Shown here in pieces: positions 1-8,515 of a stretch of 64,000 bases of DNA (within the stretch, counting starts at the first letter, position 1; each line of letters starts with the position of its first letter). The position numbers and the translations under genes were made by a program. The DNA is from Ornithobacterium rhinotracheale. GTDB lineage: Bacteria > Bacteroidota > Bacteroidia > Flavobacteriales > Weeksellaceae. Below the pieces are notes generated by a model. It made no database searches. It was not told the DNA's origin and saw nothing but the letters and a program-made list of their open reading frames with translations. The DNA lies in contig NZ_CP094846.1 in NCBI RefSeq assembly GCF_022832975.1, positions 496,001-560,000 of the forward strand, read 5' to 3'.

Positions 1-2
1 AT

Positions 3-425
3 AAGCATTACGACACCAAGGCGCAGTATCAATCTGGCGAAAAAAGCCTAATCTTTACCCCAAAAGAGCGAGCCTTTGCGAATATATCATACGAGCAAAA
101 ACTCCGCGAGGGCAGAGACCGATGGAGCGCCGATGCGACTTTGCAGTGGATAGGCAAGCAACGCCTGCCCGATAGTGGTATGAATCCCGAAGCGTATCGC
201 TGGGACAATGAGAGCCCAAGTTATTTCTTGCTGAATGCGCAAGTGGCATATGATTTTGGCAAGAAGGCACGCCTTTATTTAGGCGGAGAAAATTTGCTAA
301 ATTATACGCAAAATCAGCCAATCATCGCACAAGATGCTCCGTTTGGAGATTTCTTTGACGCAGGTATGATTTACGCACCGATTACCAAAGCCAATTTCTA
401 TCTTGGTTTAGATTTTAATTTTTAA
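3..425 (+). CDS. TonB-dependent receptor, C-terminal fragment
   Basis: The reading frame is open from the window edge to a TAA stop, giving about 140 residues; the start lies outside. Alternating hydrophobic and aromatic strands, a segment reading GGENLLNYTQNQP, and a final strand ending in Phe (YLGLDFNF) are typical of the last barrel strands of TonB-dependent outer-membrane receptors. The terminal aromatic is the usual BAM recognition signal. The substrate cannot be inferred because the plug domain is missing. A terminator follows the stop. The family call is fairly secure. Confidence 0.8.
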   Translation, partial: KHYDTKAQYQSGEKSLIFTPKERAFANISYEQKLREGRDRWSADATLQWIGKQRLPDSGMNPEAYRWDNESPSYFLLNAQVAYDFGKKARLYLGGENLLNYTQNQPIIAQDAPFGDFFDAGMIYAPITKANFYLGLDFNF

Positions 426-446
426 GTTTAGAGTTTTTATGTGAAA

Positions 447-482
447 AAAATCCCCAATCGCCAAAGCGGTCGGGGATTTTAA
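447..482 (+). terminator. Rho-independent terminator after the TonB receptor
   Basis: The arms AATCCCC and GGGGATT enclose a partly paired interior (ATCG/CGGT), with A-rich sequence before and T-rich after. It lies between the receptor stop and the convergent galT stop, so it may serve both strands. Confidence 0.65.
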
Positions 483-505
483 ATTTAATTTAAAAAACAT
501 GAATT

Positions 506-1561
506 TTATTGATTCTGTTGTTTATAATGCACTTTTGGCAATGCTCTCAATCGGTCTGCCGCTTGTTCGGCGGTAAGGTCACGCTGAGATTCTGCCATCA
601 TTTCGTAGCCCACCATGAATTTTTTCACAGTCGCAGAACGAAGTAGTGGCGGGTAAAAACTCATGTGCATATGCCAATGCGGATGGTCTTTTCCGTCGGT
701 AGGAGCTTGATGGATTCCCGCAGAATATGGGAACGAAGTTTCAAAAAGATTATCGTACATCACGGTGAGTGCTTTCAGAATTTCGGCATAATCTTTAATT
801 TCTTGCTCCGTTAAATCTGAAATATTTTGCACCGCTCTTTTTGGGATAATCATCGCTTCATATGGCCAGATCGCCCAATACGGAATTAGGGCGACGAAGG
901 TTTCGTTCTCGGCCAAAATGCGTTCTTCTTTTCGTTCAAGCTCTTGCGCTACATAATCTTCAAGTAAAGTTTTGCCATGCTCATCAAAATATTTTTTTTG
1001 ATTTTTGTCTAATTTTTCCACCTTGGTAGGCAAATGCTGTTGAGCCCAGATTTGCCCGTGCGGGTGTGGGTTGCTACATCCCATGGTAGCTCCTTTGTTT
1101 TCAAAGATTTGAACATAATTAATGAAATCTTTGCTACCCAAATCTTTAAATTCTCGAATCCAAGTTTTGATGACTTTTTCTATATCCGAAAGTTCAAGCT
1201 CTGGCAAGGTTAAATCATGGCGTGGTGAGAAACAAACCACGCGTGCCGTTCCAGACTCTGGCACCGAGGTGAAAAACGGATTGCTATTATCTGGTGCTTC
1301 GACAACTTCTGGCTTTAGTGCTGCAAAATCATTGTTAAAGACAAAAGACTCTGTATATTTGGGGTTGATATCGCCACTCACACGCGTATTGCCAGGGCAG
1401 AGATAGCAACTTTCTACATACTGAGGTTTTTGTTCCGTATTTGGTTTTTCTTGTTGCCCTTGCCAAGGTCTTTTGGCGCGGTGCGGAGAAACCAAAACCC
1501 ACTCATCTAGCAGCGGATTGTATCTGCGATGAGGATGCTCGGTAGGATCAAACTTTGTCAT
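506..1561 (-). CDS. galT: UDP-glucose--hexose-1-phosphate uridylyltransferase
   Basis: This is the Leloir-pathway enzyme that exchanges UMP between UDP-glucose and galactose-1-phosphate. It has 351 residues, normal for the family. The active-site NPHPHGQ motif places the nucleophilic His at about residue 168, and Cys52/Cys55 (CYLC) form half of the usual metal site. A second His cluster (HPHWHMH) lies near residue 305. It sits 19 bp downstream of galM on the same strand, so the two are probably co-transcribed. No galK is seen nearby, and galE lies about 52 kb away in this window. Confidence 0.95.
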   Translation of the reverse strand: MTKFDPTEHPHRRYNPLLDEWVLVSPHRAKRPWQGQQEKPNTEQKPQYVESCYLCPGNTRVSGDINPKYTESFVFNNDFAALKPEVVEAPDNSNPFFTSVPESGTARVVCFSPRHDLTLPELELSDIEKVIKTWIREFKDLGSKDFINYVQIFENKGATMGCSNPHPHGQIWAQQHLPTKVEKLDKNQKKYFDEHGKTLLEDYVAQELERKEERILAENETFVALIPYWAIWPYEAMIIPKRAVQNISDLTEQEIKDYAEILKALTVMYDNLFETSFPYSAGIHQAPTDGKDHPHWHMHMSFYPPLLRSATVKKFMVGYEMMAESQRDLTAEQAADRLRALPKVHYKQQNQ

Positions 1562-1580
1562 CTTTTAGTAGTTTTTGTTG

Positions 1581-2597
1581 CTAAAAGTCGAACTTAAATT
1601 TAGTCGTATGTTCATACTTTTCGCCAGCTTTTAAAGTCGTTGGTTCAAAGTTTTTGTGGTTAAGCGAATCGGCAAAACCTTGTGTTTCTATGGCAATCCC
1701 TGCGTTTTTTCCACTTTTTTTCACACTTTCATTTTTGAAAGGTAAAATGTAATATCCTGCGTATAGATGAACCACTGGGTGTGTAGTTTTTACTTGCACG
1801 CCAATTGAGCCATCTTCGTTTTTAAGCTCTGCTGCGACTTCATCGCTACCCACTTTTCGGATAAATGAATTGTCAAGGTTTTCAAAAACTTTTTTGCCTT
1901 CTCTCAAGTCAAAATCAGTTCCGTCTACAGGAAGGATTTCACCTGTTGGGATACAGTCCACGATAGGCACATACTTGTCAGATGGCACTTGTGCGTGGTG
2001 ATTGAGCACGGTTTCACCTTTATTTAGCGATAAATTGAAATAAGTATGATTAGTCAAATTACAAATGGTAGTCTTATCTGATTTTGCTTTGTAATTAATG
2101 CTTAATTCATTTTCATTATTGAGTGTATAAGTTACTTCTGCGTCCAGATTTCCAGGGAAGCCCTCATCGCCGTCTGGAGAATGCAGCGTTAAAACAATTC
2201 CGCAATTATCTGCATTTTCAAAAGTATCTTTCACTGTCCAATGTTTACTGTCAAAACCTTGAACACCGCCATGAAGTTGGTTTCCGTTATTGTTTACGCT
2301 AAGTTGTAAATCCTTATCTTCTAGCACAAAATGCCCTTTGCAAATTCTACCTGCGTGGCGACCGATTAGCGCACCGAAATAGGGGTAATCTTCACGATAT
2401 TCATCGCTCAAATAGTCTTCGACTTTGTCAAAGCCTAAAACGCATTCTACCATTTTACCATTCACAGGCACTTTTATAGATTGAATGATTCCGCCAAAGC
2501 TAAGAATCGTAACTTGCATTTGATTGTCGTTCTCGAGCAGGTAGCTAGTAACTTCTTGATTGTTTACTTTTCCTGCGATATTTTTGGTTATTTTCAT
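1581..2597 (-). CDS. galM: Aldose 1-epimerase (mutarotase)
   Basis: It interconverts the alpha and beta anomers of galactose or glucose, feeding the Leloir pathway. The 338 residues show family features: GRHAGRI, NHTYFNL with the catalytic His, and a C-terminal IETQGF segment containing the catalytic Glu. No signal peptide is evident, so it is probably cytoplasmic. It is the first gene of a galM-galT pair. The ATG at 2597 gives a normal N-terminus. Confidence 0.93.
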   Translation of the reverse strand: MKITKNIAGKVNNQEVTSYLLENDNQMQVTILSFGGIIQSIKVPVNGKMVECVLGFDKVEDYLSDEYREDYPYFGALIGRHAGRICKGHFVLEDKDLQLSVNNNGNQLHGGVQGFDSKHWTVKDTFENADNCGIVLTLHSPDGDEGFPGNLDAEVTYTLNNENELSINYKAKSDKTTICNLTNHTYFNLSLNKGETVLNHHAQVPSDKYVPIVDCIPTGEILPVDGTDFDLREGKKVFENLDNSFIRKVGSDEVAAELKNEDGSIGVQVKTTHPVVHLYAGYYILPFKNESVKKSGKNAGIAIETQGFADSLNHKNFEPTTLKAGEKYEHTTKFKFDF

Positions 2598-2670
2598 AGT
2601 TAAAAATTTATCTTAGCTAAATTAAGGTTTTTTTCGGAATTTATGGAATAAAAGTCCTATGATTTTAATC

Positions 2671-2702
2671 AAAAAAGCCACATCTTATGATGTGGCTTTT
2701 GT
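2671..2702 (-). terminator. Terminator downstream of csbD
   Basis: Perfect 12-bp arms (AAAAGCCACATC and its complement) flank a 4-nt loop. On the minus strand a T-run follows the hairpin. It lies between the csbD stop and galM, and so separates the two units. Confidence 0.8.
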
Positions 2703-2724
2703 TATGAATTTGAAATCTTAGCGA

Positions 2725-2940
2725 TTATTTAGTTTCATCTTCGCTTTTAAATAAATCTTCAAAGAATTTGGAGATAGTTTCTTTTGCTTCTCCTGTTTTT
2801 TCTTGAAGTTTTCCAAGCAATTCTTCAGATTTACCTTCGGTATAAGTTAAATCATCATCGGTCAAATCTCCCCATTGTTGTTTAATTTTTCCTTTTAGCT
2901 GATTCCAGTTCCCTTTTAATTTGTCGTCTAAACTACTCAT
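2725..2940 (-). CDS. CsbD family stress protein
   Basis: This is a 71-residue, highly charged, helical protein. It shows the family's N-terminal pattern (KLKGNWNQLKGKIKQ), then QWGDLTDDDL and an acidic/lysine-rich tail. CsbD proteins are small, stress-induced proteins of unknown biochemical role. It is monocistronic, with its own terminator downstream and a 120-bp gap to the divergent HAD gene. Confidence 0.88.
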   Translation of the reverse strand: MSSLDDKLKGNWNQLKGKIKQQWGDLTDDDLTYTEGKSEELLGKLQEKTGEAKETISKFFEDLFKSEDETK

Positions 2941-3063
2941 AATAATTTTGTTTAAATGTTTGCTATATAAAATCGCAACAACTATTCCATCTCATAAAAA
3001 AGATAGTTAAATCCTTGTTAATCCCAAGTAATCGTGTTTATTTTGCAGAAAAATTAATAATCA

Positions 3064-3729
3064 ATGGATTTTAAAGCACTTCTTTTTGATATGGATGGCG
3101 TAATCGTAGATACGGAGCCACTTCACCGCAAAGCGTGGTTTGCAGCATTTGCTGAATACGGCATCGAGATGGAGCCTGGATATTACGAATCATTTACAGG
3201 GAAAGCTACTTTGCCTGTGAGCCAAGAAATCGTAGAAAAATATCAATTAGATTGCACGCCAGAAGAATTGGTAGCTTGCAAGAGAAAGTATTTTAAAGAC
3301 TATTTTGATAACGATGAGGATTTCGATTTACTGCCTGGTGTTCACGAATTGATTCAAGATTTATATAATAATGGTGTAAAGTTAATCTTGGCATCATCGG
3401 CAAGTATGAATACCATTAATTGGGTTTTTAAGCGATTTGGGATTGAACAATATTTCTCTGGGAAAATCAGTGGGGCAGAGCTGAGAGAATCAAAGCCTAA
3501 TCCGGAAATATTTTTAAAAGCCGCCGAAATGGCAAAGGCTAAGCCCGAAGAATGCGTAGTAATCGAAGATTCTACCAATGGGATTTTAGCTGCCAAACGC
3601 GCAGGAATCTTTACGATAGGATATAAAAGTGCGCACAGTAAAAATCAAGATTATTCGCTGGCCGATGTCGTGATTTCAAACTTCGATGAGGTAAATTACG
3701 AAAAAATTAATATATTTGTGAAATCTTAG
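3064..3729 (+). CDS. HAD-superfamily hydrolase, beta-phosphoglucomutase-like
   Basis: The 221-residue protein carries all four HAD motifs. DMDGVIVDTE (residues about 9-18) holds the nucleophile and acid/base Asp. The others are an ASSAS threonine/serine motif, the KPNPEIF lysine, and VIEDSTNGILAAK with the magnesium-binding acidic pair. The helical cap between motifs I and II marks subfamily I. Family members are sugar-phosphate phosphatases or phosphoglucomutases; the substrate is not determined by sequence. It is followed after 13 bp by a TesB-type thioesterase, so the two may be co-transcribed. Confidence 0.88.
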   Translation: MDFKALLFDMDGVIVDTEPLHRKAWFAAFAEYGIEMEPGYYESFTGKATLPVSQEIVEKYQLDCTPEELVACKRKYFKDYFDNDEDFDLLPGVHELIQDLYNNGVKLILASSASMNTINWVFKRFGIEQYFSGKISGAELRESKPNPEIFLKAAEMAKAKPEECVVIEDSTNGILAAKRAGIFTIGYKSAHSKNQDYSLADVVISNFDEVNYEKINIFVKS

Positions 3730-3742
3730 AATTTTACAAAAA

Positions 3743-4603
3743 ATGAAAGAAGTGTCTTCGCTTCAGCAACTTATAAAAATGGATCAGCTCGATGAATTCA
3801 CTTTTTTGGGAGAGAATTACAGCATCGGGAGTCCTATCGTCTTTGGGGGGCAAGTTTTGGCACAAGGGCTTTATGCCATGAGCCAGAGTGTGCCAGAGGA
3901 TCGCATAGCACATTCTTTACACGGCTATTTTATTTTGCCAGGGGATTTAACTAAGCCCATTCGTTACGAAGTGGAGTTTGTGCGCGATGGAGGTAGTTTT
4001 TCTACCCGGCGCGTAAAAGCCTTGCAAGATGATAAAATTATCTTTTTTATGGGCACATCGTTCCAGAAAAAAGAAGAGGGATATCATTACCAAATACAGA
4101 TGCCTAAGGTGCCTCAGCCCGACGAGCTTTATAGCTGGGATGATATGTATAATCAGCTCAAGGAACATTTGCCAAGAGCGGTGAAGCAATTTCTTTCCAT
4201 AGAACGCCCCTTTATCTTTAAACCTACGGTTTTGGAAAATGTGTTGAAACGAAAACCTCGCGAACCTAATTACAGCGTTTGGTTTAAAATTAAAGGTGAA
4301 ACCGAAAATAACCCGTTGATGAACAGAGCGATTCTATCATATGTTTCGGATTATAATCTGCTCACGACTGCACTCAGGCCCCACGCACATGTTGCAGATA
4401 TGAGCAATACGCAATTAGCAACGATAGACCACGCAATGTGGTTTCACCAAGAGGCGAATATCAATGAGTGGTATTTGTATTCAGTAGATTCGCCAATTGC
4501 TTCCAATGCTAGAGGTTTTGTAAGAGGAAGTATTTTTAGTCAAGACGGAAAACTTGTAGCATCGGTAGCACAAGAAGGACTTTTAAGACCAATAACTAAA
4601 TAA
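3743..4603 (+). CDS. tesB: Acyl-CoA thioesterase II
   Basis: It hydrolyses acyl-CoA to free fatty acid and CoA. The 286 residues match the double-hotdog TesB family. FGGQVLAQ lies in the first hotdog near residue 36, and TIDHAMWFH in the second contains the conserved Asp of the active site. The start follows the HAD stop by 13 bp and the gene ends 9 bp before the TlpA lipoprotein gene, suggesting a three-gene transcript. Confidence 0.92.
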   Translation: MKEVSSLQQLIKMDQLDEFTFLGENYSIGSPIVFGGQVLAQGLYAMSQSVPEDRIAHSLHGYFILPGDLTKPIRYEVEFVRDGGSFSTRRVKALQDDKIIFFMGTSFQKKEEGYHYQIQMPKVPQPDELYSWDDMYNQLKEHLPRAVKQFLSIERPFIFKPTVLENVLKRKPREPNYSVWFKIKGETENNPLMNRAILSYVSDYNLLTTALRPHAHVADMSNTQLATIDHAMWFHQEANINEWYLYSVDSPIASNARGFVRGSIFSQDGKLVASVAQEGLLRPITK

Positions 4604-4612
4604 AAAAATAAT

Positions 4613-5632
4613 ATGAAAAAAGTACTATTAAGTGCGATTGTAATCGCTAGCGTAATCGGTTGTAAAAACAAACCAAAAGATTACGCAACATTCTCAGGAA
4701 AAGTTACAAATATTGATGTTCCTGCAGATTCTGTATATGTGTTCAATCCAGAAATTAATTACAGCAAAAGTATTAAGCTAAATCCAGACGGAACTTTTAG
4801 CGATACTTTGAAAGTGAAAGAAGGCCACTTTATATTCAAAATTGGAGATGAGTATGGTAGAGTTTATTTAAAAAACGGAGACGAAATTAAAATCAGTACC
4901 GATTATCCTGCATTCGATGATAAATTGGTGTATGAAGGAGAGGGCGAATCTATTGAACTAAATAAATTATCGCTAGAAGTTGCAAAGTTAGCGGGTAATT
5001 TCTTTGATAATGATGGGCTTCTTGAACAAAGCACAGAAGAATTAGATCAATCTAAAAAAACACTATTGAACGAAGTAGATGCCTTGTTTCAAAAGTATCC
5101 AAATGTAAATGACTCCATCAAAGGAGAGATTAAAACGAGTTTGAACAATAGTTTGGTTTCCTTGTCGGATATGGTTCAGGAGAGAAAAAATCTTCAAGAA
5201 AAATTTGTAGGAAAACCAGCACCACAATTTACATTACCAAGTATCGATGGCAAAAAAGTTTCGCTTTCTGATTTGAAAGGAAAACCTGTATATGTGGACA
5301 TTTGGGCAACTTGGTGTGGGCCTTGTAAAGCAGAAATTCCTTCATTGAAGAATTTAGAAGAAAAATATGGAGATAAAATCCATTTTGTAAGCCTTTCTGT
5401 AGACGAGCCAAATACTAAAGAAAAATGGATCGAGTTTGTAAAAGAAAAAGATTTGAAAGGAATCCAAATCATGAGTGAAAACGATTGGCGTAACGATTTT
5501 GTTCAAGCTTTAGAAGTAAAAGGAATTCCAAGATTTGTCTTGATTGATGCACAAGGAAACATCTTAAATCCAGATGCCCCAAGACCAAGTGCGCCTAGTA
5601 TCGAGGAGACTTTAAACGCTTTGATTAAATGA
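4613..5632 (+). CDS. TlpA-like thiol:disulfide reductase lipoprotein
   Basis: This 339-residue protein has a short lipoprotein-type signal (Cys17 in VIGCKNK), an N-terminal DUF4369-like beta domain, a helical linker, and a C-terminal thioredoxin fold. The fold carries WCGPC (near residue 235) and a cis-Pro segment (VKGIPRF). Such envelope thioredoxins of Bacteroidota reduce disulfides on exported proteins or c-type cytochromes; the partner is unknown here. It is last in its presumed operon and followed by a strong terminator. Confidence 0.9.
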   Translation: MKKVLLSAIVIASVIGCKNKPKDYATFSGKVTNIDVPADSVYVFNPEINYSKSIKLNPDGTFSDTLKVKEGHFIFKIGDEYGRVYLKNGDEIKISTDYPAFDDKLVYEGEGESIELNKLSLEVAKLAGNFFDNDGLLEQSTEELDQSKKTLLNEVDALFQKYPNVNDSIKGEIKTSLNNSLVSLSDMVQERKNLQEKFVGKPAPQFTLPSIDGKKVSLSDLKGKPVYVDIWATWCGPCKAEIPSLKNLEEKYGDKIHFVSLSVDEPNTKEKWIEFVKEKDLKGIQIMSENDWRNDFVQALEVKGIPRFVLIDAQGNILNPDAPRPSAPSIEETLNALIK

Positions 5633-5672
5633 GAATTTTTCAACAAATTAGATAAGCAAATTAAAACCCCTA

Positions 5673-5706
5673 TAAGATGCCAATAAAAGTTGGCATCTTA
5701 TTTTTT
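5673..5706 (+). terminator. Strong rho-independent terminator
   Basis: Perfect 11-bp arms (TAAGATGCCAA and its complement) enclose a 6-nt loop and are followed by a run of six T. It ends the HAD-tesB-tlpA unit. Confidence 0.9.
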
Positions 5707-5755
5707 ATGCACAAAAATCATTTAAAAAAATTCCATGTAAGAAAGCGCAAACTCC

Positions 5756-5763
5756 TATCTTTG
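5756..5763 (+). promoter_or_regulatory. Bacteroidota -7 box (TATCTTTG)
   Basis: It matches the TAnnTTTG consensus and sits 16 nt upstream of the ATG at 5780. No clear -33 TTTG is visible. Confidence 0.55.
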
Positions 5764-5779
5764 TGCTCAAAGTAAATTT

Positions 5780-6547
5780 ATGAAAAGTGTAACCATCATA
5801 GGAGCAGGAAATGTAGCATTTCATTTAACGCGAGCATTTGTGAGCAATACCGTGCAAGTAAATCAAATATATAATCGAACTTTGTCCAAGGCACAAGCCA
5901 TAGGCGAAGCAAATAATATAAGATATACCGATAAAATTTCAGAATTAAAACGCTCCGATTTATTTATCATAGCCTCATCAGATGTAGCGATAGAGGAGCT
6001 ATCTATGCACATTCCGTTCAATGACGTGATGGTGGTGCACACCTCTGGTGCAATGCCCATGAGCACGCTCAAAGGAAACTACCGAAAAGGCGTTTTGTAC
6101 CCGATGCAGACCTTTAGCCGAAATAGAAAATTAGATTATAGCGAAATCCCGTTTTTTGTAGAAGCTGAAAATCCAGAAGATGAAAAAGCCTTGCTAGCAC
6201 TCGCCGAGCGCGTGAGCAATCGCGCCAAAATATTGAATAGTGAGCAACGCGCACAGATGCATCTTTCTGCCGTGTGGGCGTGTAATTTTGTAAATCATAT
6301 GTATTTCATCGCTCAGAAAACCGCCGAGGAAGTAGGCTTAGGATTTGAATATCTTCGTCCTTTAATTGAAGAAACTGCTCTGAAAATAGAGGATTTAACA
6401 CCTTTTGAAGCGCAAACAGGACCAGCCAAGCGCAACGACCAAATCACGATAGAAAAACATTTAAGTTTGATTAAAGATTCTTACTTAAAAGATATGTACA
6501 ACGATATTAGCAATTCAATAAATAAAACCTACCATGGAGAATTATAA
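5780..6547 (+). CDS. Rossmann-like protein with DUF2520 domain
   Basis: The 255-residue protein begins with a dinucleotide-binding glycine motif (IIGAGNVAFHL) like that of pyrroline-5-carboxylate reductase and related dehydrogenases. A C-terminal helical DUF2520 region follows. The exact reaction of this family is not established. Its last 14 bases overlap the start of the KdsC-type phosphatase gene, indicating translational coupling. An oxidoreductase role is family inference only. Confidence 0.85.
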   Translation: MKSVTIIGAGNVAFHLTRAFVSNTVQVNQIYNRTLSKAQAIGEANNIRYTDKISELKRSDLFIIASSDVAIEELSMHIPFNDVMVVHTSGAMPMSTLKGNYRKGVLYPMQTFSRNRKLDYSEIPFFVEAENPEDEKALLALAERVSNRAKILNSEQRAQMHLSAVWACNFVNHMYFIAQKTAEEVGLGFEYLRPLIEETALKIEDLTPFEAQTGPAKRNDQITIEKHLSLIKDSYLKDMYNDISNSINKTYHGEL

Positions 6548-7052
6548 AGAAAAGATGAAAAACATCAAAGCCTTTGTGTTTGATGTAGATGGCGTGCTTA
6601 CCGATGGTAAAATTATGCTTTTTCCAGACGGGAGTTTTGTGCGAAACATGAATGTGAAAGATGGCTATGTGATGCAATTTGCCATTAAAAAAGGCTATTT
6701 AATCGGAATTATTACAGGCGGAGCCGATCCCATGGTGAGCCAGCGATTGAAAGCCTTAGGCATCACCGATATTTATACCCAATCGCACCATAAATATGAT
6801 GATTTTGAGGATTTTTTATTTAAATATGATTTAAAACCAGAAGAGGTGCTTTATATGGGCGATGATGTGCTAGACATGGAAGTTATCGCGGCGGCGGGCA
6901 TCGGTTGTGCGCCCAACAATGCAGTGGTAGAAGCCCAAGAAGCAGCCGATTATATTTCGCCACGCAATGGCGGCGATGGCTGTGTGCGAGAAGTTATAGA
7001 GCAAGTAATGCGAGTACAAGATCGCTGGAATGATTTTAAAATTGGATTGTAA
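6534..7052 (+). CDS. kdsC: KdsC-type HAD phosphatase (KDO-8-phosphate phosphatase)
   Basis: It probably removes phosphate from 3-deoxy-D-manno-octulosonate 8-phosphate in lipid A inner-core synthesis. The 172 residues lack a cap domain, as in KdsC. DVDGVLTDGK near residue 17 is the nucleophile motif, IITGG is motif II, and MGDDVLDMEVI is motif IV. The KDO transferase gene lies elsewhere in the window (55602). An internal ATG at 6555 could be an alternative start. The end overlaps the convergent nitrilase gene by 17 bp. Confidence 0.87.
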   Translation: MENYKEKMKNIKAFVFDVDGVLTDGKIMLFPDGSFVRNMNVKDGYVMQFAIKKGYLIGIITGGADPMVSQRLKALGITDIYTQSHHKYDDFEDFLFKYDLKPEEVLYMGDDVLDMEVIAAAGIGCAPNNAVVEAQEAADYISPRNGGDGCVREVIEQVMRVQDRWNDFKIGL

Positions 7053-7815
7053 AATTATCGGCATCATTTAAGAAATTAAAATGTTGTCGTTGTTCCATTA
7101 AATAAAGCTTATTTATCGCAAAGATAGATAGGCTTTCTTTTTGGTCTAAAGCCTGAATGTCCTTACCCAGCGGATCGATGATATGGCAATCCCCAAGGTA
7201 TGATAATCCATTGGGGTCTTCTCCTGATCGGTTTACGCCAACTACATATGCCATGTTTTCAATGGCACGAGCATGCAGCAGTGTATTCCACGCAAAAGAG
7301 CGAGAGCTTGGCCAATTTGCTATGTATAGTGCAATGTCATAAGGATCAAAAACTGAATTTCTCGAAAAAGCAGGAAATCGTAAATCGTAGCAAATTTGTG
7401 GCAAAATACGCCAACCTTCATAATTAATCACGACTTGCTTATTACCCGCTGTGTAATGTTTATTTTCTCCAGCGTATGAAAAAAGATGCCGCTTGTCGTA
7501 ACGCACAAAAGTTTCATTTGGCGCTACCCAATACAATCGATTATAGAAGCCACCACGCCCTTTAACTGGGATGCTTGCACAAAAAGCAGCTTGCTTTTCT
7601 ATCGCTTTCTGTTGTAAAAATTGAAAAGAAGCCCCATAAGGTTCTTCAGCTATTTTATCAGTATTCATGGAAAATCCATAGGAATACATTTCAGGCAGTA
7701 TAAAAATGTCTGCATTTATATTTTTGATGATTTCATCGATTTGTCTGAAATTTTCTTCGGGATTTTCCCATACAATATCAAGGGCGATAGTTGCAATAAT
7801 TAATTCTTCTTTCAT
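7036..7815 (-). CDS. Nitrilase-superfamily amidohydrolase, omega-amidase type
   Basis: The 259-residue protein has the Glu-Lys-Cys triad of the nitrilase fold: Glu in LPEMYSYGF, Lys in YDKRHLFSY, and Cys in QICYDLRFP. Length and motifs resemble YafV/omega-amidase enzymes that hydrolyse alpha-ketoglutaramate or alpha-ketosuccinamate. Substrate assignment is by family only. It is convergent with kdsC and appears to be a single-gene unit. Confidence 0.9.
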   Translation of the reverse strand: MKEELIIATIALDIVWENPEENFRQIDEIIKNINADIFILPEMYSYGFSMNTDKIAEEPYGASFQFLQQKAIEKQAAFCASIPVKGRGGFYNRLYWVAPNETFVRYDKRHLFSYAGENKHYTAGNKQVVINYEGWRILPQICYDLRFPAFSRNSVFDPYDIALYIANWPSSRSFAWNTLLHARAIENMAYVVGVNRSGEDPNGLSYLGDCHIIDPLGKDIQALDQKESLSIFAINKLYLMEQRQHFNFLNDADNFTIQF

Positions 7816-7891
7816 AGCAGGTTAAAGGTAGTAAAAATATTCAAATTTAGAATTATAAATACCGAGATGTGGCTTAGATTAAAATTAAAAA

Positions 7892-7923
7892 TTTGAAAAA
7901 TTGCCTAGAATAAGATAGCTTTG
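7892..7923 (+). promoter_or_regulatory. Promoter, TTTG-N20-TAGCTTTG
   Basis: A -33 TTTG at 7892 and a -7 TAGCTTTG at 7916-7923 are separated by 20 nt, close to the Bacteroidota consensus. The ATG of the repeat protein is at 7954. Confidence 0.65.
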
Positions 7924-7953
7924 CAATGTTTTTTAAACCAGAAAAGAATAAAA

Positions 7954-8463
7954 ATGCTATATAATAAAATTAAAAACCACACAGATTTGGTATCCAATGT
8001 GAAATTTGAAATTCTTCCTGAATGGTTTCAAAATGCAGAAACTGAGAATGCTTCTGTTTTTTATGACAAAAGTTCAAATTTGTTTTCTTGGATAGAAGGT
8101 ACATGGGTGAATGGCGTATGGGAAGATGGTGAGTGGTGGAAAGGCTCTTGGCACGATGGGGTATGGAAGAGCGGTGTGTGGTTGGAAGGTACATGGGGCA
8201 ATGGTGTATGGCATAACGGAATATGGAAAAATGGGATTTGGCTCAAGGGTACATGGCACATGGGAGAGTGGAAAGATGGAGATTGGTTCAATGGAGAATG
8301 GCATAATGGTGTGTGGGAAAATGGAGATTGGAAAGGAGGTGTATGGTATGCTGGGAACTGGAAAAACGGTGTGTGGGAAGATGGTGTATGGAAAAACGGT
8401 GTATGGGAAGATGGGTATTGGTATGCAGGTGTATGGGAAAATGGGGTTAAGAACAATGAGTAA
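7954..8463 (+). CDS. Tryptophan/glycine pentapeptide-repeat protein
   Basis: I do not recognise a named family. The 169-residue protein has a short N-terminal region (about 45 residues) and then 24 consecutive five-residue units of the form W-x-x-G-x, often WENGV or WKNGV. About 25 Trp make it extraordinarily aromatic. No signal peptide or membrane segment is seen. A period of five with fixed W and G suggests a regular solenoid or beta-helix, but this differs from classic A(D/N)Lxx pentapeptide repeats and from MORN repeats. The ATG at 7954 is chosen over a TTG at 7921, which lies on the promoter box. It is monocistronic. Confidence 0.8.
   Translation: MLYNKIKNHTDLVSNVKFEILPEWFQNAETENASVFYDKSSNLFSWIEGTWVNGVWEDGEWWKGSWHDGVWKSGVWLEGTWGNGVWHNGIWKNGIWLKGTWHMGEWKDGDWFNGEWHNGVWENGDWKGGVWYAGNWKNGVWEDGVWKNGVWEDGYWYAGVWENGVKNNE
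8089..8448 (+). repeat. 24 tandem 15-bp units encoding W-x-x-G-x
   Basis: The DNA is a degenerate 15-bp tandem array whose units centre on TGG and GG(T/A). It is uninterrupted for 360 bp and in frame. Such arrays can expand or contract by recombination in multiples of 15 bp without breaking the frame. Confidence 0.9.
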
Positions 8464-8515
8464 TGATTCTTTTAATCTTTTTTAAGTAATTCCAATTAAA
8501 TAAAATATAGTTTTT

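Noticed and set aside
7921-7953. Upstream TTG start for the W-repeat protein
   Set aside because: The TTG is part of the -7 promoter box TAGCTTTG, so the ATG at 7954 is preferred.
8089-8448. Possible CRISPR array
   Set aside because: The 15-bp units are contiguous, have no spacers and are translated in frame.
8061-8456. Antisense frame with Pro/His/Ser repeats opposite the W-repeat gene
   Set aside because: It is a mirror of the 15-bp array; the plus-strand gene has a promoter and normal start, and the antisense one has neither.
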